A stretch of DNA of 64,000 nt from Rhizobium album (GTDB taxonomy: Bacteria; Pseudomonadota; Alphaproteobacteria; Rhizobiales; Rhizobiaceae), in the NCBI RefSeq assembly GCF_003122325.1, contig NZ_QFBC01000008.1, positions 124,001 through 188,000 of the forward strand. Reading direction: 5' to 3'. Numbering within the stretch: the stretch's first letter is position 1; every line of letters begins with the position of its first letter. Under the pieces are notes generated by a model that was not told the DNA's origin, searched no databases, and worked only from the letters and a program-made list of their open reading frames with translations. Made by a program: the position numbers and the translations under genes. This document shows positions 50,352-58,973 of the stretch, piece after piece.

Positions 50352-51458
50352 ATGAACATCGCACTGATCGGCGTCGTACCGCCGGCACTGCCGCTGGACC
50401 AGTCCAGGCCGTGGAATTCTGCACGGCAGATGCTGGTCTGCACCAGCGTCACCGACGAGGCACAGGACGTCAAGACATTCACCTTCGCCGTCGAAGGCGG
50501 CGGATGGTTCAGCTACCAGCCGGGGCAGTTCATAACGGTGGAGCTTCGCACCGCGGACGGCGACCTCCACCGCACCTATACGGTGTCCTCGACGCCGTCG
50601 CGGCCCTATTCGCTTGCCATCACCGTGAAGGCGCAGCCCACCAGCGTCGGCACCAGATGGATGTTCGACAACCTCGTCCCCGGCTCCCGGCTGCGGGCAT
50701 ACGGTCCCAGCGGTCACTTCACGCTGGCGCGCAATCCGGGCAGGAAGTACCTGTTCATATCCGCCGGCTCGGGCATCACGCCGATGATGTCGATGCTTCG
50801 CTGGTTATCGGACTGCGCACCGGGATCGGACGTCGTCTTCATCAACTCCGCCCGGCGGCCGGAGGATATCATCTTCCGTGCCGAACTGGAGCTTCTGGCC
50901 CAAAGGATGCCCAATCTTTCCCTCGGTTTCCTGCCGGAAGGGCGCTCGAAAGCCTCGCCCTGGGCAGGACTGATGGGACGCATCGACCGGCACAAGCTGG
51001 CGATGCTGACGCCGGACTACATGAGCCGCGAGATATTCTGCTGCGGTCCCGAGCCCTTCATGAAGTCCGTCAGCTCCATCGTCCGGGCCGAAGGCTTCGA
51101 CATGGGGCACTATCATCAGGAAAGTTTCGGCGCGACGTCGATCGCCGAAACCGTCCACCGGCAGGCCGAAGAAAGCGCCGTCGACGGCATTGCCGCCGGA
51201 TTGAAGGTCAGCTTTCTCGGCGCGAACCAGACGCAAACCTGTCAGCCCGGCCAAACCGTCCTGGAAACGGCAAGAGCCGCCGGCGTGCGAATTCCGGCCG
51301 CCTGCGAGTCCGGTATCTGCGGAACCTGCAAGGTGCTGAAACGATCCGGCGACGTGGAGATGCGTCACAACGGCGGCATCAGCACCCAGGAAATCGACGC
51401 AGGTTTTGTGCTGGCCTGCTGTTCGCGTCCGATCACCGACGTGGAGATCGAGGCTTAA
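50352..51458 (+). CDS. gbcB: Glycine betaine monooxygenase, ferredoxin reductase subunit
   Basis: 368 residues: FAD-binding ferredoxin-reductase domain (about 30-130, RTYTVSSTPSRPYSL), NAD(P)-binding domain (about 140-255, AGSGITPMMSMLRW, CCGPEPFMKSV) and a C-terminal plant-type 2Fe-2S domain (CESGICGTCKV and a later Cys). This 'hybrid-cluster reductase' type passes electrons from NAD(P)H to GbcA. Start 50352 has GGGGA before it; 14 bp after gbcA, so one transcript. Confidence 0.9.
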   Translation: MNIALIGVVPPALPLDQSRPWNSARQMLVCTSVTDEAQDVKTFTFAVEGGGWFSYQPGQFITVELRTADGDLHRTYTVSSTPSRPYSLAITVKAQPTSVGTRWMFDNLVPGSRLRAYGPSGHFTLARNPGRKYLFISAGSGITPMMSMLRWLSDCAPGSDVVFINSARRPEDIIFRAELELLAQRMPNLSLGFLPEGRSKASPWAGLMGRIDRHKLAMLTPDYMSREIFCCGPEPFMKSVSSIVRAEGFDMGHYHQESFGATSIAETVHRQAEESAVDGIAAGLKVSFLGANQTQTCQPGQTVLETARAAGVRIPAACESGICGTCKVLKRSGDVEMRHNGGISTQEIDAGFVLACCSRPITDVEIEA

Positions 51459-51460
51459 GG

Positions 51461-51499
51461 CATGTCGCGCAGAGGTGCGCAGCGGTTTTGCGCGACATG
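51461..51499. repeat. Intergenic inverted repeat (rhizobial palindromic type)
   Basis: Perfect 11-bp arms CATGTCGCGCA / TGCGCGACATG separated by 17 bp, directly after gbcB. It resembles short palindromic repeats scattered in Rhizobium intergenic DNA. A degenerate relative is at 31190-31215 and another possible one near 48650-48700. Confidence 0.65.
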
Positions 51500-51623
51500 T
51501 AGAAACAAGAGCTGAAGCGTGAGCGCAAAGCTGAAAGATCGCGACGCGCTTTAGACGATCGTGGATTGGCGGCCGGACGGGGAGGTCCGGTCATCATGGA
51601 CTCAAGAGAAGGAGGAGACGTGC

Positions 51624-52814
51624 ATGAGCAAGAACAGAGGCGTGGTCTACATGCGACCGGGCAAGGTCGAGGTGAAGGACATCGACGATCCCCGGCTGGA
51701 GGCGCCGGACGGGCGCCGCATCGAGCATGGCGTCATCCTGAAGGTGATATCGACCAATATATGCGGCTCCGACCAGCACATGGTGCGCGGCCGTACCACG
51801 GCGATGCCGGGCCTGGTGCTCGGGCACGAGATCACCGGCGAGGTGATCGAGAAAGGCATCGACGTCGAAATGCTCGAGGTCGGTGACATGGTGTCCGTGC
51901 CGTTCAACGTCGCATGCGGGCGCTGCCGTTGCTGCAAGTCGCAGGACACCGGCGTTTGCCTGACGGTCAACCCGTCACGCGCAGGCGGCGCCTACGGTTA
52001 TGTCGACATGGGCGGCTGGATCGGCGGGCAGGCACGATACGTGACCATCCCCTACGCCGACTTCAACCTGCTGAAATTCCCGGATCGCGACAAGGCCATG
52101 GCGAAGATCCGCGACTTGACGATGCTGTCCGACATCCTGCCCACCGGCTTCCATGGCGCCGTGCGTGCCGGGGTCGGGGTCGGGTCGACCGTTTATGTCG
52201 CAGGTGCCGGGCCGGTGGGACTTGCTGCGGCCGCATCCGCCCGCATCCTCGGCGCCGCCGTCGTCATGATCGGCGATTTCAACAAGGATCGCCTGGCGCA
52301 TGCCGCAAAGGTCGGGTTCGAACCGATCGACCTGTCGAAGAGCGACAGGCTGGGTGACATGATCGCCCAGGTGGTCGGCGTGCCGGAAGTGGACAGCGCC
52401 ATCGATGCCGTCGGTTTCGAGGCGCGTGGCCATGCCGGCGGCGAGCAGCCGGCGATCGTGCTGAACCAGATGATGGAAATCACCCGTGCCGCCGGCTCCA
52501 TCGGCATTCCGGGACTTTATGTGACGGAGGACCCCGGCGCGGTCGACGATGCCGCCAGGCATGGCAGCCTGTCGCTGCGTTTCGGTCTCGGCTGGGCCAA
52601 GGCGCAGTCTTTCCATACAGGACAGACACCGGTGCTGAAGTACAATCGTCAGCTCATGCAGGCAATTCTGCATGACCGGCTACCGATCGCCGATATCGTC
52701 AACGCCAAGGTGATTTCGCTGGAGGATGCCGCGGAAGGCTACGAAAGCTTCGACCAGGGTGCTGCGACAAAATTTGTCCTCGATCCGCACGGCGACCTGA
52801 TCAAGGCCGCATGA
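51624..52814 (+). CDS. fdhA: Glutathione-independent formaldehyde dehydrogenase
   Basis: 396-residue zinc alcohol dehydrogenase-family enzyme very similar in motifs to Pseudomonas putida PFDH: NICGSDQHMVRGRTTA, VPFNVACGRCRCC (structural zinc), GGAYGYVDMG, VYVAGAGPVGLAAAASA and FGLGWAKAQSFHTGQTPV. It oxidises formaldehyde to formate with tightly bound NAD. Behind gbcAB, it should remove the formaldehyde released by betaine demethylation. Strong AAGGAGGAGA site before ATG 51624. About 165 bp with a palindromic repeat separate it from gbcB, so it may also have its own promoter. Confidence 0.95.
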   Translation: MSKNRGVVYMRPGKVEVKDIDDPRLEAPDGRRIEHGVILKVISTNICGSDQHMVRGRTTAMPGLVLGHEITGEVIEKGIDVEMLEVGDMVSVPFNVACGRCRCCKSQDTGVCLTVNPSRAGGAYGYVDMGGWIGGQARYVTIPYADFNLLKFPDRDKAMAKIRDLTMLSDILPTGFHGAVRAGVGVGSTVYVAGAGPVGLAAAASARILGAAVVMIGDFNKDRLAHAAKVGFEPIDLSKSDRLGDMIAQVVGVPEVDSAIDAVGFEARGHAGGEQPAIVLNQMMEITRAAGSIGIPGLYVTEDPGAVDDAARHGSLSLRFGLGWAKAQSFHTGQTPVLKYNRQLMQAILHDRLPIADIVNAKVISLEDAAEGYESFDQGAATKFVLDPHGDLIKAA

Positions 52815-52865
52815 GCGAAGATTGCGGAGGTGGCGGTTTCCGCTACCTCCGTCCGGCAATTCCAT

Positions 52866-53213
52866 TCAGGCTTGAAGCCTTGTGCGTCTCTTCTCGCCTC
52901 TTGCCCTGTTGCGGGGCGCCACCGGGACTGTCGCCTGGCGAAACAATTCGCGCAAGCGGCCCGGTTCCTGACCTGGAGGTGTTGCCGCATCAAGCCGCGC
53001 CAGCTCGACACGGGCACGCGCCAGCACATCTGCTCCCTCTGGAAGCGAAACCAGCCAGGCAAAAAATATCGATTCGGCGCGGTCGCCTTGCAAGTCGCCG
53101 ATAGGGGCTCCTTCCTGCGCATTGTCCGCTGGATTTACCGTTTGACGGGCCGGTACAGACAGGGCGTCGGCCAGGTTCCGGTCGTCGAGATTTTTGCAGG
53201 GTAAAGATGTCAC
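52866..53213 (-). CDS. Small unrecognised protein behind a cobalamin riboswitch
   Basis: 115 residues from a GTG (AAAGGCG upstream). The middle part, AESIFFAWLVSLPEGADVLA followed by a charged amphipathic helix and RLRELFRQAT, looks like genuine helical protein, whereas the N-terminal 40 residues are polar and the C-terminal tail is strongly basic. No signal peptide, metal motif or known domain recognised. It is the only sensible frame downstream of the minus-strand riboswitch at 53.3-53.5 kb, about 100 bp from it, and convergent with fdhA. The start is uncertain; a TTG at residue 42 is possible. Confidence 0.5.
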   Translation of the reverse strand: MTSLPCKNLDDRNLADALSVPARQTVNPADNAQEGAPIGDLQGDRAESIFFAWLVSLPEGADVLARARVELARLDAATPPGQEPGRLRELFRQATVPVAPRNRARGEKRRTRLQA

Positions 53214-53306
53214 GTATCGCCTTTGCCATCATAGGACGGTGAGCGTAAAGGTGACGCACGTGCCGGGATCGCATCTGCAACCAAAGCCCAGCTCTGCACC
53301 CCTCGT

Positions 53307-53505
53307 CGCCCACCGCGATCAGAGTCATAGCTTGTGGCTGGTTTCCGGGCTCAGGAGCCGGTCCTTGCAGACCTGCCCGACCTCCTTCCCAGGCGTTTCG
53401 CCCAGTGGCTGCAGTCGGACTTAAGCTCCAATACCGTTGCGGGGGCAGCGCCGGCATTCCACCGGCTTCCCAATTATCCGCCTGATGATCAAGCGGCACC
53501 AAAAG
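53307..53505 (-). ncRNA. Cobalamin riboswitch facing a small ORF
   Basis: Read on the minus strand: GGTGCC (about 53500), GGATAATTGGGAAGCCGGT, core GCGCTGCCCCCGCAACGGTA (53432-53451), GCCACTGGGCG, CTGGGAAGGAGG and AGCCCGGAAACCAGCC (53336-53351). All conserved parts are present, so it is not a decayed copy. Very close in sequence to the gbcA riboswitch, including the 16-nt block 53307-53322. The next gene on this strand is the 115-residue ORF. Confidence 0.92.
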
Positions 53506-53622
53506 CACATATCAATTGAACACACACACAGATGGAAAACAAGTGATCTGAAAGTGTATAGCCTCTCGGGCTGGCCCAGCGGCGCGCTTCAAACCCGGTC
53601 TTCCGCCTCCAAAATCGAACCG

Positions 53623-54462
53623 TCAGCCAGACGAAACCATGTCCGCGACGCAGCTACCCAAAAGGCCGTCGGGGTCTGCGAGATCGAGAACGACGTTCAT
53701 ATGATTGAGGCCCGGTGCAGGTAGCAGCCGCGCCGTCCTGTTCTGGGTGTCGAGCCATGCCTTCAAAGCCGATGCCTGTTCGTGGAAGGGTTTTGTCTCC
53801 TCTCCCCCGACAGCGATGATGCGCTCGGCGCATGGCAGCTGTTTCGAGCTGAGCGGCGACCAGGCCTCGGCCTCCGCATGTGTCATCCTCGCCTCGTCAC
53901 GCAGGAAGCTGTCCGGTATGCCGGAGAGGTCGTAGATGCCGCTGAGAAGCAGAAGTCCCTTCACCGCGGGAAGGTGCGGCGCCTCCGTTTCCATCGGTCC
54001 TGTCGCAGCCAGAAACGAGGCAAGATGGGCGCCGGCCGAATGGCCGCTGACCGTGAGCCGTCTCGGATCGGCTCCGAAATCCTGGGCATGCTGCTGGAGC
54101 CAGAGCACGGATCGCCGGACCTGGCCGATCAGGACATCGAGCCGTTCGCCGGGCATGAGATCATATTCGACAAGGGCGGCGACGCCGCCGGCGGCAAGAA
54201 CCGGAGCGGCGACGAAGCGGTAGTTCTCCTTTTCACCGGAGCGCCAGTAGCCGCCATGGACGAAGACATGCAGCGGCGCGCCGGCCCTCGGGCGTTCCGG
54301 CAGGATGACATCCAGCACTTCACGCGGCCGGGGTCCGTAGCGCAGATCGGGCAGCGTGGCCGCACGGGCCGAAAGCGCGCGGCTGCGTTCCGCAAATTCC
54401 GCGGCAATCCTGTCGAAGTCGGGCACGAAGTCGCGAATTCGGTAAAGGTCCTGAGATGTCAT
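53623..54462 (-). CDS. Alpha/beta hydrolase, BD-FAE/arylformamidase-like
   Basis: 279 residues, cytoplasmic serine hydrolase of the HSL-like/kynurenine formamidase-type group: oxyanion motif HVFVHGGYWRSG, nucleophile GHSAGAHLAS and a late histidine in GLNHMNVV. It could act on a small ester, lactone or formamide. Last gene of a four-gene minus-strand operon with three dehydrogenases (18 bp after the aldehyde dehydrogenase), so hydrolysis of a lactone-like intermediate is one idea; not provable here. Confidence 0.8.
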   Translation of the reverse strand: MTSQDLYRIRDFVPDFDRIAAEFAERSRALSARAATLPDLRYGPRPREVLDVILPERPRAGAPLHVFVHGGYWRSGEKENYRFVAAPVLAAGGVAALVEYDLMPGERLDVLIGQVRRSVLWLQQHAQDFGADPRRLTVSGHSAGAHLASFLAATGPMETEAPHLPAVKGLLLLSGIYDLSGIPDSFLRDEARMTHAEAEAWSPLSSKQLPCAERIIAVGGEETKPFHEQASALKAWLDTQNRTARLLPAPGLNHMNVVLDLADPDGLLGSCVADMVSSG

Positions 54463-54480
54463 CCCCTTGATTCTCCTGCT

Positions 54481-55944
54481 TCAGTATTCCACCGCGTAAT
54501 ATTTCGCCTCCATGAATTCCAGTATGCCGGTAACGCCGCCCTCGCGGCCGAGACCGCTCTGCTTGACGCCGCCGAATGGGGCGGCCGGGTCCGACATCAG
54601 CCCGCGATTGATGCCGAGCATGCCGATCTCCAGGCGCCTGCCCACCTTGAGCGCCCGTTTCAGGTCGCCGGAATAGATATAGGCGGCCAGACCATACTCC
54701 GTATCGTTTGCAAGACGAACCGCGTCGTCGTCAGTTTCGAACCTGTAGACTGGCGCCACCGGCCCAAAGATTTCCTCATGCGCGATCGCTGCATCGACCG
54801 GCACGTTTTCGAGCACGGTCGGCGGATAGAAATAGCCGTTTTCCGCCAGCGGCCTGCCGCCTGTCGTGACCCGGGCACCGGCCGCGACCGCATCGGAGAC
54901 GAGCCGGTCGATCTTGCGCACGGCATTTGTGGTGATCATTGGACCGCATTGGGTGGCGGGATCGTAGCCGGGGCCGACCTTCAATCCCGCCATACGCGCC
55001 GTCAGTCCCGCGACGAAGGCGTCGTGAATGCCGGACTGGACATAAAAGCGGTTGGCGGCGGTGCAGGCTTCCCCGGCATTCCGCATCTTGGCGACCATCG
55101 CGCCGTCGAGCGCCGACTCGAGATCCGCGTCGTCGAAGACGATGAAGGGCGCATTTCCGCCCAGTTCCATCGAGCAGCTGACGACCGACCTGGCGGCTTC
55201 GGCCAGAAGGGTGCGGCCGACGCCGGTGGAGCCCGTGAAGGAGAGCTTGCGCACGCGCGGATCGGCAAGCATGGCATTCGTCACGCCGCTTGGATTGGTC
55301 GTCGTCAGAACGTTGACGACGCCGGCCGGAACGCCGGCCTCTTCCCCGAGGCGAGCCATGGCATAGGCGGTAAGCGGCGTCTCGGACGCGGGCTTCAGGA
55401 TGACCGTGCAGCCGGCGGCGAGCGCCGGGCCGATCTTGCGGGTCGCCATGGCGGCCGGAAAATTCCAGGGCGTGATCAGGACCGCGATGCCGATCGGCTC
55501 ATGGTCCACGAGAATGGTGTGCGAGCCGGACGGCGTATGGCGGTATTCGCCTGGAATACGCACCGCCTCCTCGGCGTACCACCGGAAGAACTCGGCCGCA
55601 TAAGCCACCTCACCGCGTGCATCGGGCAATGCCTTGCCGTTTTCGAGCGAGATCAGTGTCGCCAGTTCCTCGGCGTGCTGCGTCATCAGCTGGAACCAGC
55701 GGCGCAGGATTTCGGCACGCTGGCGGGCCGGGGTGGCACGCCAACCGGCGGCAGCCGCTTCCGCCGCATCGACGGCGCGGCGGGCGTCGTCGATGGAGGC
55801 GTCGGCCACTTCCGCAAGCCGCTGTCCGGTCGACGGATCGAGGACCGCTATGCCACCCCCTTTGTGCCAGGAGCCGCCGATATAGAGGCCATGGGCATGG
55901 AGTGCAGGATCGGCATAGCCGGAAATCTTGGCATGAAACGTCAC
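54481..55944 (-). CDS. NAD(P)-dependent aldehyde dehydrogenase, succinate-semialdehyde dehydrogenase type
   Basis: 487 residues. Conserved motifs: ITPWNFPAAMATRKIGPALA, FTGSTGVGRTL, MELGGNAPFIVFDDAD (Glu) and NAGEACTAANR (catalytic Cys), and the C-terminal GLGREGG. Similar to GabD-type enzymes, but the neighbours (iron alcohol dehydrogenase, Ldh2-type dehydrogenase, sugar-type importer) suggest it oxidises the aldehyde produced by the alcohol dehydrogenase of this operon. Confidence 0.87.
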   Translation of the reverse strand: MTFHAKISGYADPALHAHGLYIGGSWHKGGGIAVLDPSTGQRLAEVADASIDDARRAVDAAEAAAAGWRATPARQRAEILRRWFQLMTQHAEELATLISLENGKALPDARGEVAYAAEFFRWYAEEAVRIPGEYRHTPSGSHTILVDHEPIGIAVLITPWNFPAAMATRKIGPALAAGCTVILKPASETPLTAYAMARLGEEAGVPAGVVNVLTTTNPSGVTNAMLADPRVRKLSFTGSTGVGRTLLAEAARSVVSCSMELGGNAPFIVFDDADLESALDGAMVAKMRNAGEACTAANRFYVQSGIHDAFVAGLTARMAGLKVGPGYDPATQCGPMITTNAVRKIDRLVSDAVAAGARVTTGGRPLAENGYFYPPTVLENVPVDAAIAHEEIFGPVAPVYRFETDDDAVRLANDTEYGLAAYIYSGDLKRALKVGRRLEIGMLGINRGLMSDPAAPFGGVKQSGLGREGGVTGILEFMEAKYYAVEY

Positions 55945-55962
55945 GTCTTTGTCCTTTTTAGA

Positions 55963-57162
55963 TCAGAGCAGGCTGGCGCGATCGCCGCTGTGGGCCGCGG
56001 CGACCAGTTGGCGCATCTCCTGCGGGTTCAGCGGTCGGGGATTGTTCTGGATGAGGCGTGCGATGCCGGAGCTCTGCTCGGCCACCCAGTCGATCCGGTC
56101 TTCTGCAAGATCGAGATCGCGCAATGTCGCGGGAATGCCGATGCGCGCGAAAAGTGCTGCAAGGGCGGGGATAACGTCTTCCGGGCCGGCCAGCCCTGCA
56201 GCGTCGGCGATCTGCGCCAGTTCGTGTCCGATGGCCGGTTTGTTCCAGGTCATCACATAGGGCATGAGGCAGGCGACGCCGAGGCCATGGGCCGTGTGGG
56301 TGAGGGCGCCGACGGGATACTGGATAGCGTGGGCGGCGGCCGTGCCGGCCACACCGAAAGCAAGGCCTGCCAGCGTTGCCCCGAGCATGACTTTTTCACG
56401 TGCCGCGTGATTTGAGCCATTCGTGCACGCCGCTTCAAGCCCTTGCCAGAGAAGGGCGATGGCGCTGAGCGCAAATTGATCGGACAATGCGTTCTTGCCG
56501 ACGAAGACGCGCTGCTGCGCAATGCCGGGCGTCGGATCGCGTCGGATCGCGGTAAAGGCTTCTATGGCATGGGTCAGCGCATCCGCGCCGGCGATCGCCG
56601 TCAGTCCGGCCGGGCACGATAGGGTGAGTTCGGGATCGCAGATCGACACGGTCGGTATCAGATAGGGGCTCGAAATCCCGACTTTCAGGCTGCGCTCGCT
56701 GTCCGAGAGGACGGCGACGGGCGTGACTTCCGAGCCCGTTCCGGCGGTGGTTGGGATGGCGATCAGCGGCAGGACCGGACCCGGCACGGTGTGTTCGCCG
56801 TAATAATCTTGCGGTCGTCCGCCATGCGCGAGAAGCAGCGCCACGCATTTCGCCATGTCGAGGCAGGAACCGCCGCCGATGCCGATGACCAGCTCCGGCT
56901 TGAATTCACGGGCGTTTTCGGCACTTGAAACAGCGCATTCGACCGGAACGTCCGGCAGCGTCGAACTGTCGAGCAGGACGGCAAGGCCCGCTGCTTCAAG
57001 CCGGCCGAGCATCCCCTGGAAATCGGCGTCGGCTGCAAGCCGCGTATCGGTGACGATCAACGCGCGCCGGCCGAGCCCGGCTGCAATGCCGCCAAGCGCA
57101 TGACGCTGGCCGGCTCCGAAGATCAATTCACGCGGCGCCCTCAATGTGCCGAATAGGTTCAT
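55963..57162 (-). CDS. Iron-containing alcohol dehydrogenase
   Basis: 399 residues of the group III (Fe-dependent) family. NAD-binding motif IGIGGGSCLDMAKC, PTTAGTGSEVTPV, and metal ligands around GADALTHAIEA (Asp/His) and GALTHTAHGLGVACLMPYV (His). Maleylacetate reductases and hydroxybutyrate dehydrogenases belong here as well. ATG 57162 with AGGAGGAGA is chosen over a start 24 bp upstream. Second gene of the minus-strand operon. Confidence 0.86.
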   Translation of the reverse strand: MNLFGTLRAPRELIFGAGQRHALGGIAAGLGRRALIVTDTRLAADADFQGMLGRLEAAGLAVLLDSSTLPDVPVECAVSSAENAREFKPELVIGIGGGSCLDMAKCVALLLAHGGRPQDYYGEHTVPGPVLPLIAIPTTAGTGSEVTPVAVLSDSERSLKVGISSPYLIPTVSICDPELTLSCPAGLTAIAGADALTHAIEAFTAIRRDPTPGIAQQRVFVGKNALSDQFALSAIALLWQGLEAACTNGSNHAAREKVMLGATLAGLAFGVAGTAAAHAIQYPVGALTHTAHGLGVACLMPYVMTWNKPAIGHELAQIADAAGLAGPEDVIPALAALFARIGIPATLRDLDLAEDRIDWVAEQSSGIARLIQNNPRPLNPQEMRQLVAAAHSGDRASLL

Positions 57163-57182
57163 TCCGTGTCTCCTCCTGTGAT

Positions 57183-58187
57183 TCAAGCGGCCTCAAGGGC
57201 CAAAAGCTGTTCGAAAAGCGGCTGCGGCAGGACGATGCCGCCATCCATGGCGGCGGCGCGACGGCCGCGTGCGCCATCGCCGGGCACGGCGACCGGCCGG
57301 GTGGGTTCCAGTGGGCGGGACAATCGCAGGCCGTCGAGATAGGCGGTCAGCGCCGGGATGGCGCCCGAGCCGGCCGAAGGATCGATGAGCACGAGAAGGT
57401 CGCCCTTGTTGGCCGGATGGTCGTCGTCGAGCGTGCCGCGCACATCCGGTGAGGGGGGAGAGCCGGCAAGGGCCGCGACGAGAAGCTCGATGGCCAGGCC
57501 AAGCCCGTATCCCTTGGCGTCGCCGAACGGGGCAATGGCGCCATCTTGCGCCGCCACGGGGTCGAGCGTCGGGCGTCCCTCCGCGTCCACCGCCCATCCA
57601 GGCGGAATGGGCAGGTCGCGCAACGCATGGTTCCTGATCTTGCCCATGGAAACGACGCTGGTTGCCAGGTCCAGGACGAAGGGCCGATCGTCCGAAGGAA
57701 TGCCGATCGCCAGCGGATTCGTGCCGAGCATGGCTTGGGTGCCGCCAAAAGGATGGACCAGCGCCTCGCTGGTCGACATGACGATGGCGATCAGGCCGTC
57801 TCGCGCCGCCGCCTCCGCATAATAGGCGAGCATGCCGATATGGTTGGCGTTGCGAATGGCGGCAACGGCAAGCCCCGCCTGCGGCAGGCGCTGCTTCAGA
57901 CGACGCATGGCACCCATCAATACGACCGGACCGAGGCCGCGCTCGCCATCGACGCTCAGGAACGCCTGCCTCGACCATGTCGCAGCCCCTTGCGTGCGGC
58001 CATCCGCGAGGCCTTTTTCGAGCCGCGAGAGCAGAAGCGGCAGTCTCTGCAGTCCATGCGACGGCAATCCGCGCAACTCGGCTTCCACCAGAAGGTCGGC
58101 CTGAAGGGCAGCGGCTTGCGGCGAGGCGTTCCGGCTTTCGAGCAGCGACGTTGCCAGGGCGCGGAGCCTGTCGGGCATGATCTTCAT
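57183..58187 (-). CDS. Ldh2/malate-type dehydrogenase
   Basis: 334 residues of the malate/L-lactate/ureidoglycolate/2,3-diketogulonate dehydrogenase family (NAD(P)H-dependent 2-oxo acid reductases unlike Rossmann dehydrogenases). Motifs: LPSHGLQRLP with the catalytic His, NANHIGMLAYYAEAAA, LGTNPLAIGIPS and GDAKGYGLGLAIELL. First gene of the minus-strand operon; a GntR gene with palindromic sites lies divergently. Substrate unknown. Confidence 0.86.
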   Translation of the reverse strand: MKIMPDRLRALATSLLESRNASPQAAALQADLLVEAELRGLPSHGLQRLPLLLSRLEKGLADGRTQGAATWSRQAFLSVDGERGLGPVVLMGAMRRLKQRLPQAGLAVAAIRNANHIGMLAYYAEAAARDGLIAIVMSTSEALVHPFGGTQAMLGTNPLAIGIPSDDRPFVLDLATSVVSMGKIRNHALRDLPIPPGWAVDAEGRPTLDPVAAQDGAIAPFGDAKGYGLGLAIELLVAALAGSPPSPDVRGTLDDDHPANKGDLLVLIDPSAGSGAIPALTAYLDGLRLSRPLEPTRPVAVPGDGARGRRAAAMDGGIVLPQPLFEQLLALEAA

Positions 58188-58190
58188 TTC

Positions 58191-58237
58191 ATATCCTATA
58201 TCAGATCCTATATGATATTGTATTTGACATAGGATAT
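58191..58237. promoter_or_regulatory. Probable GntR operator between the two divergent operons
   Basis: AT-rich island with perfect inverted arms ATATCCTAT (58191-58199) and ATAGGATAT (58229-58237) and a third related sequence ATCCTATATGATAT (58205-58218) between them. It is 4 bp from the Ldh2 gene start and 22 bp from the GntR gene start, so a bound repressor would block both. Confidence 0.65.
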
Positions 58238-58259
58238 CTTATTTGCAACAAATGAGCCC

Positions 58260-58973
58260 ATGTCAATAAGCAGTCGGAGAGCGAGCGTGATAATTGCAGC
58301 GGAGCGGGAAGGCAGGGCGCCAGGCATTCGCCCGACGAGCGTCGTCGAGGGCGTCTATGACAGCATCTACCATCGGCTGATGTCGCTGGACATCGCCCCC
58401 GGCGCGCGCATCCCCATCGACGTTCTGGCGCGTGATCTCGGTGTGTCGCAAACGCCGATCCGCGAGGCGCTCAGCCGGCTCGAGCGCGAAGGCCTCGTGC
58501 GCAAGGAGCATCTCGTCGGCTACAGCGCCGCTCCCCAGTGGACGCGCAAGCAGTTCGAGGACCTCTATGCATTCCGTCTGCTCGTAGAACCCGAGGCGAC
58601 CCGGCTTGCCGTCGTCAACATGACGCCCGAAGCGCTGTCCGAACTGGAGACTTCCGCCGCCGACATGGGGCACGGCGAACCGCCGGTCGATCGCAACACC
58701 CGCTATTCGCGATTTGCCCGCGCCGACGCGCAGTTCCATGATGCCATTCTCAAGATCGCCGGAAACGAAGTTATCCGCAGTACGCTTTCGAGCCAGCATG
58801 TCCATCTGCATATCTTCCGGCTGATGTTTCACACACGAGTGACGCAGGAGGCGCTCGAGGAGCATGAAAACCTGCTCGCGGCGTTCCGCTCCGGCGACCC
58901 GCAGGCGGCGTATGATGCCATGCGCATCCACATCGAGCGTTCGCGCGATCGTCTGCTGTCGGCTTTCGAATGA
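58260..58973 (+). CDS. GntR-family regulator, FCD (FadR-type) subgroup
   Basis: 237 residues: N-terminal winged helix (IPIDVLARDLGVSQTPIREA) and a helical FCD effector domain with the metal-binding histidines (DAQFHDAIL, HVHLHIFRL, EHENLL). FCD regulators respond to small carboxylates such as hydroxy acids. It heads the plus-strand operon (stop overlaps the ABC ATPase start) and faces the dehydrogenase operon; probable local repressor. Confidence 0.88.
   Translation: MSISSRRASVIIAAEREGRAPGIRPTSVVEGVYDSIYHRLMSLDIAPGARIPIDVLARDLGVSQTPIREALSRLEREGLVRKEHLVGYSAAPQWTRKQFEDLYAFRLLVEPEATRLAVVNMTPEALSELETSAADMGHGEPPVDRNTRYSRFARADAQFHDAILKIAGNEVIRSTLSSQHVHLHIFRLMFHTRVTQEALEEHENLLAAFRSGDPQAAYDAMRIHIERSRDRLLSAFE

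Noticed and set aside
52990-53508. 172-codon minus-strand frame running through the 53.4-kb riboswitch
   Set aside because: It covers the conserved riboswitch aptamer and has a shuffled, Arg/Gly/Pro-rich composition; the overlapping 115-residue frame downstream is better supported.
53782-56415. 877-codon open frame on the plus strand across the hydrolase and dehydrogenase genes
   Set aside because: Lies antisense to three genes with intact catalytic motifs and has no family features or ribosome site.
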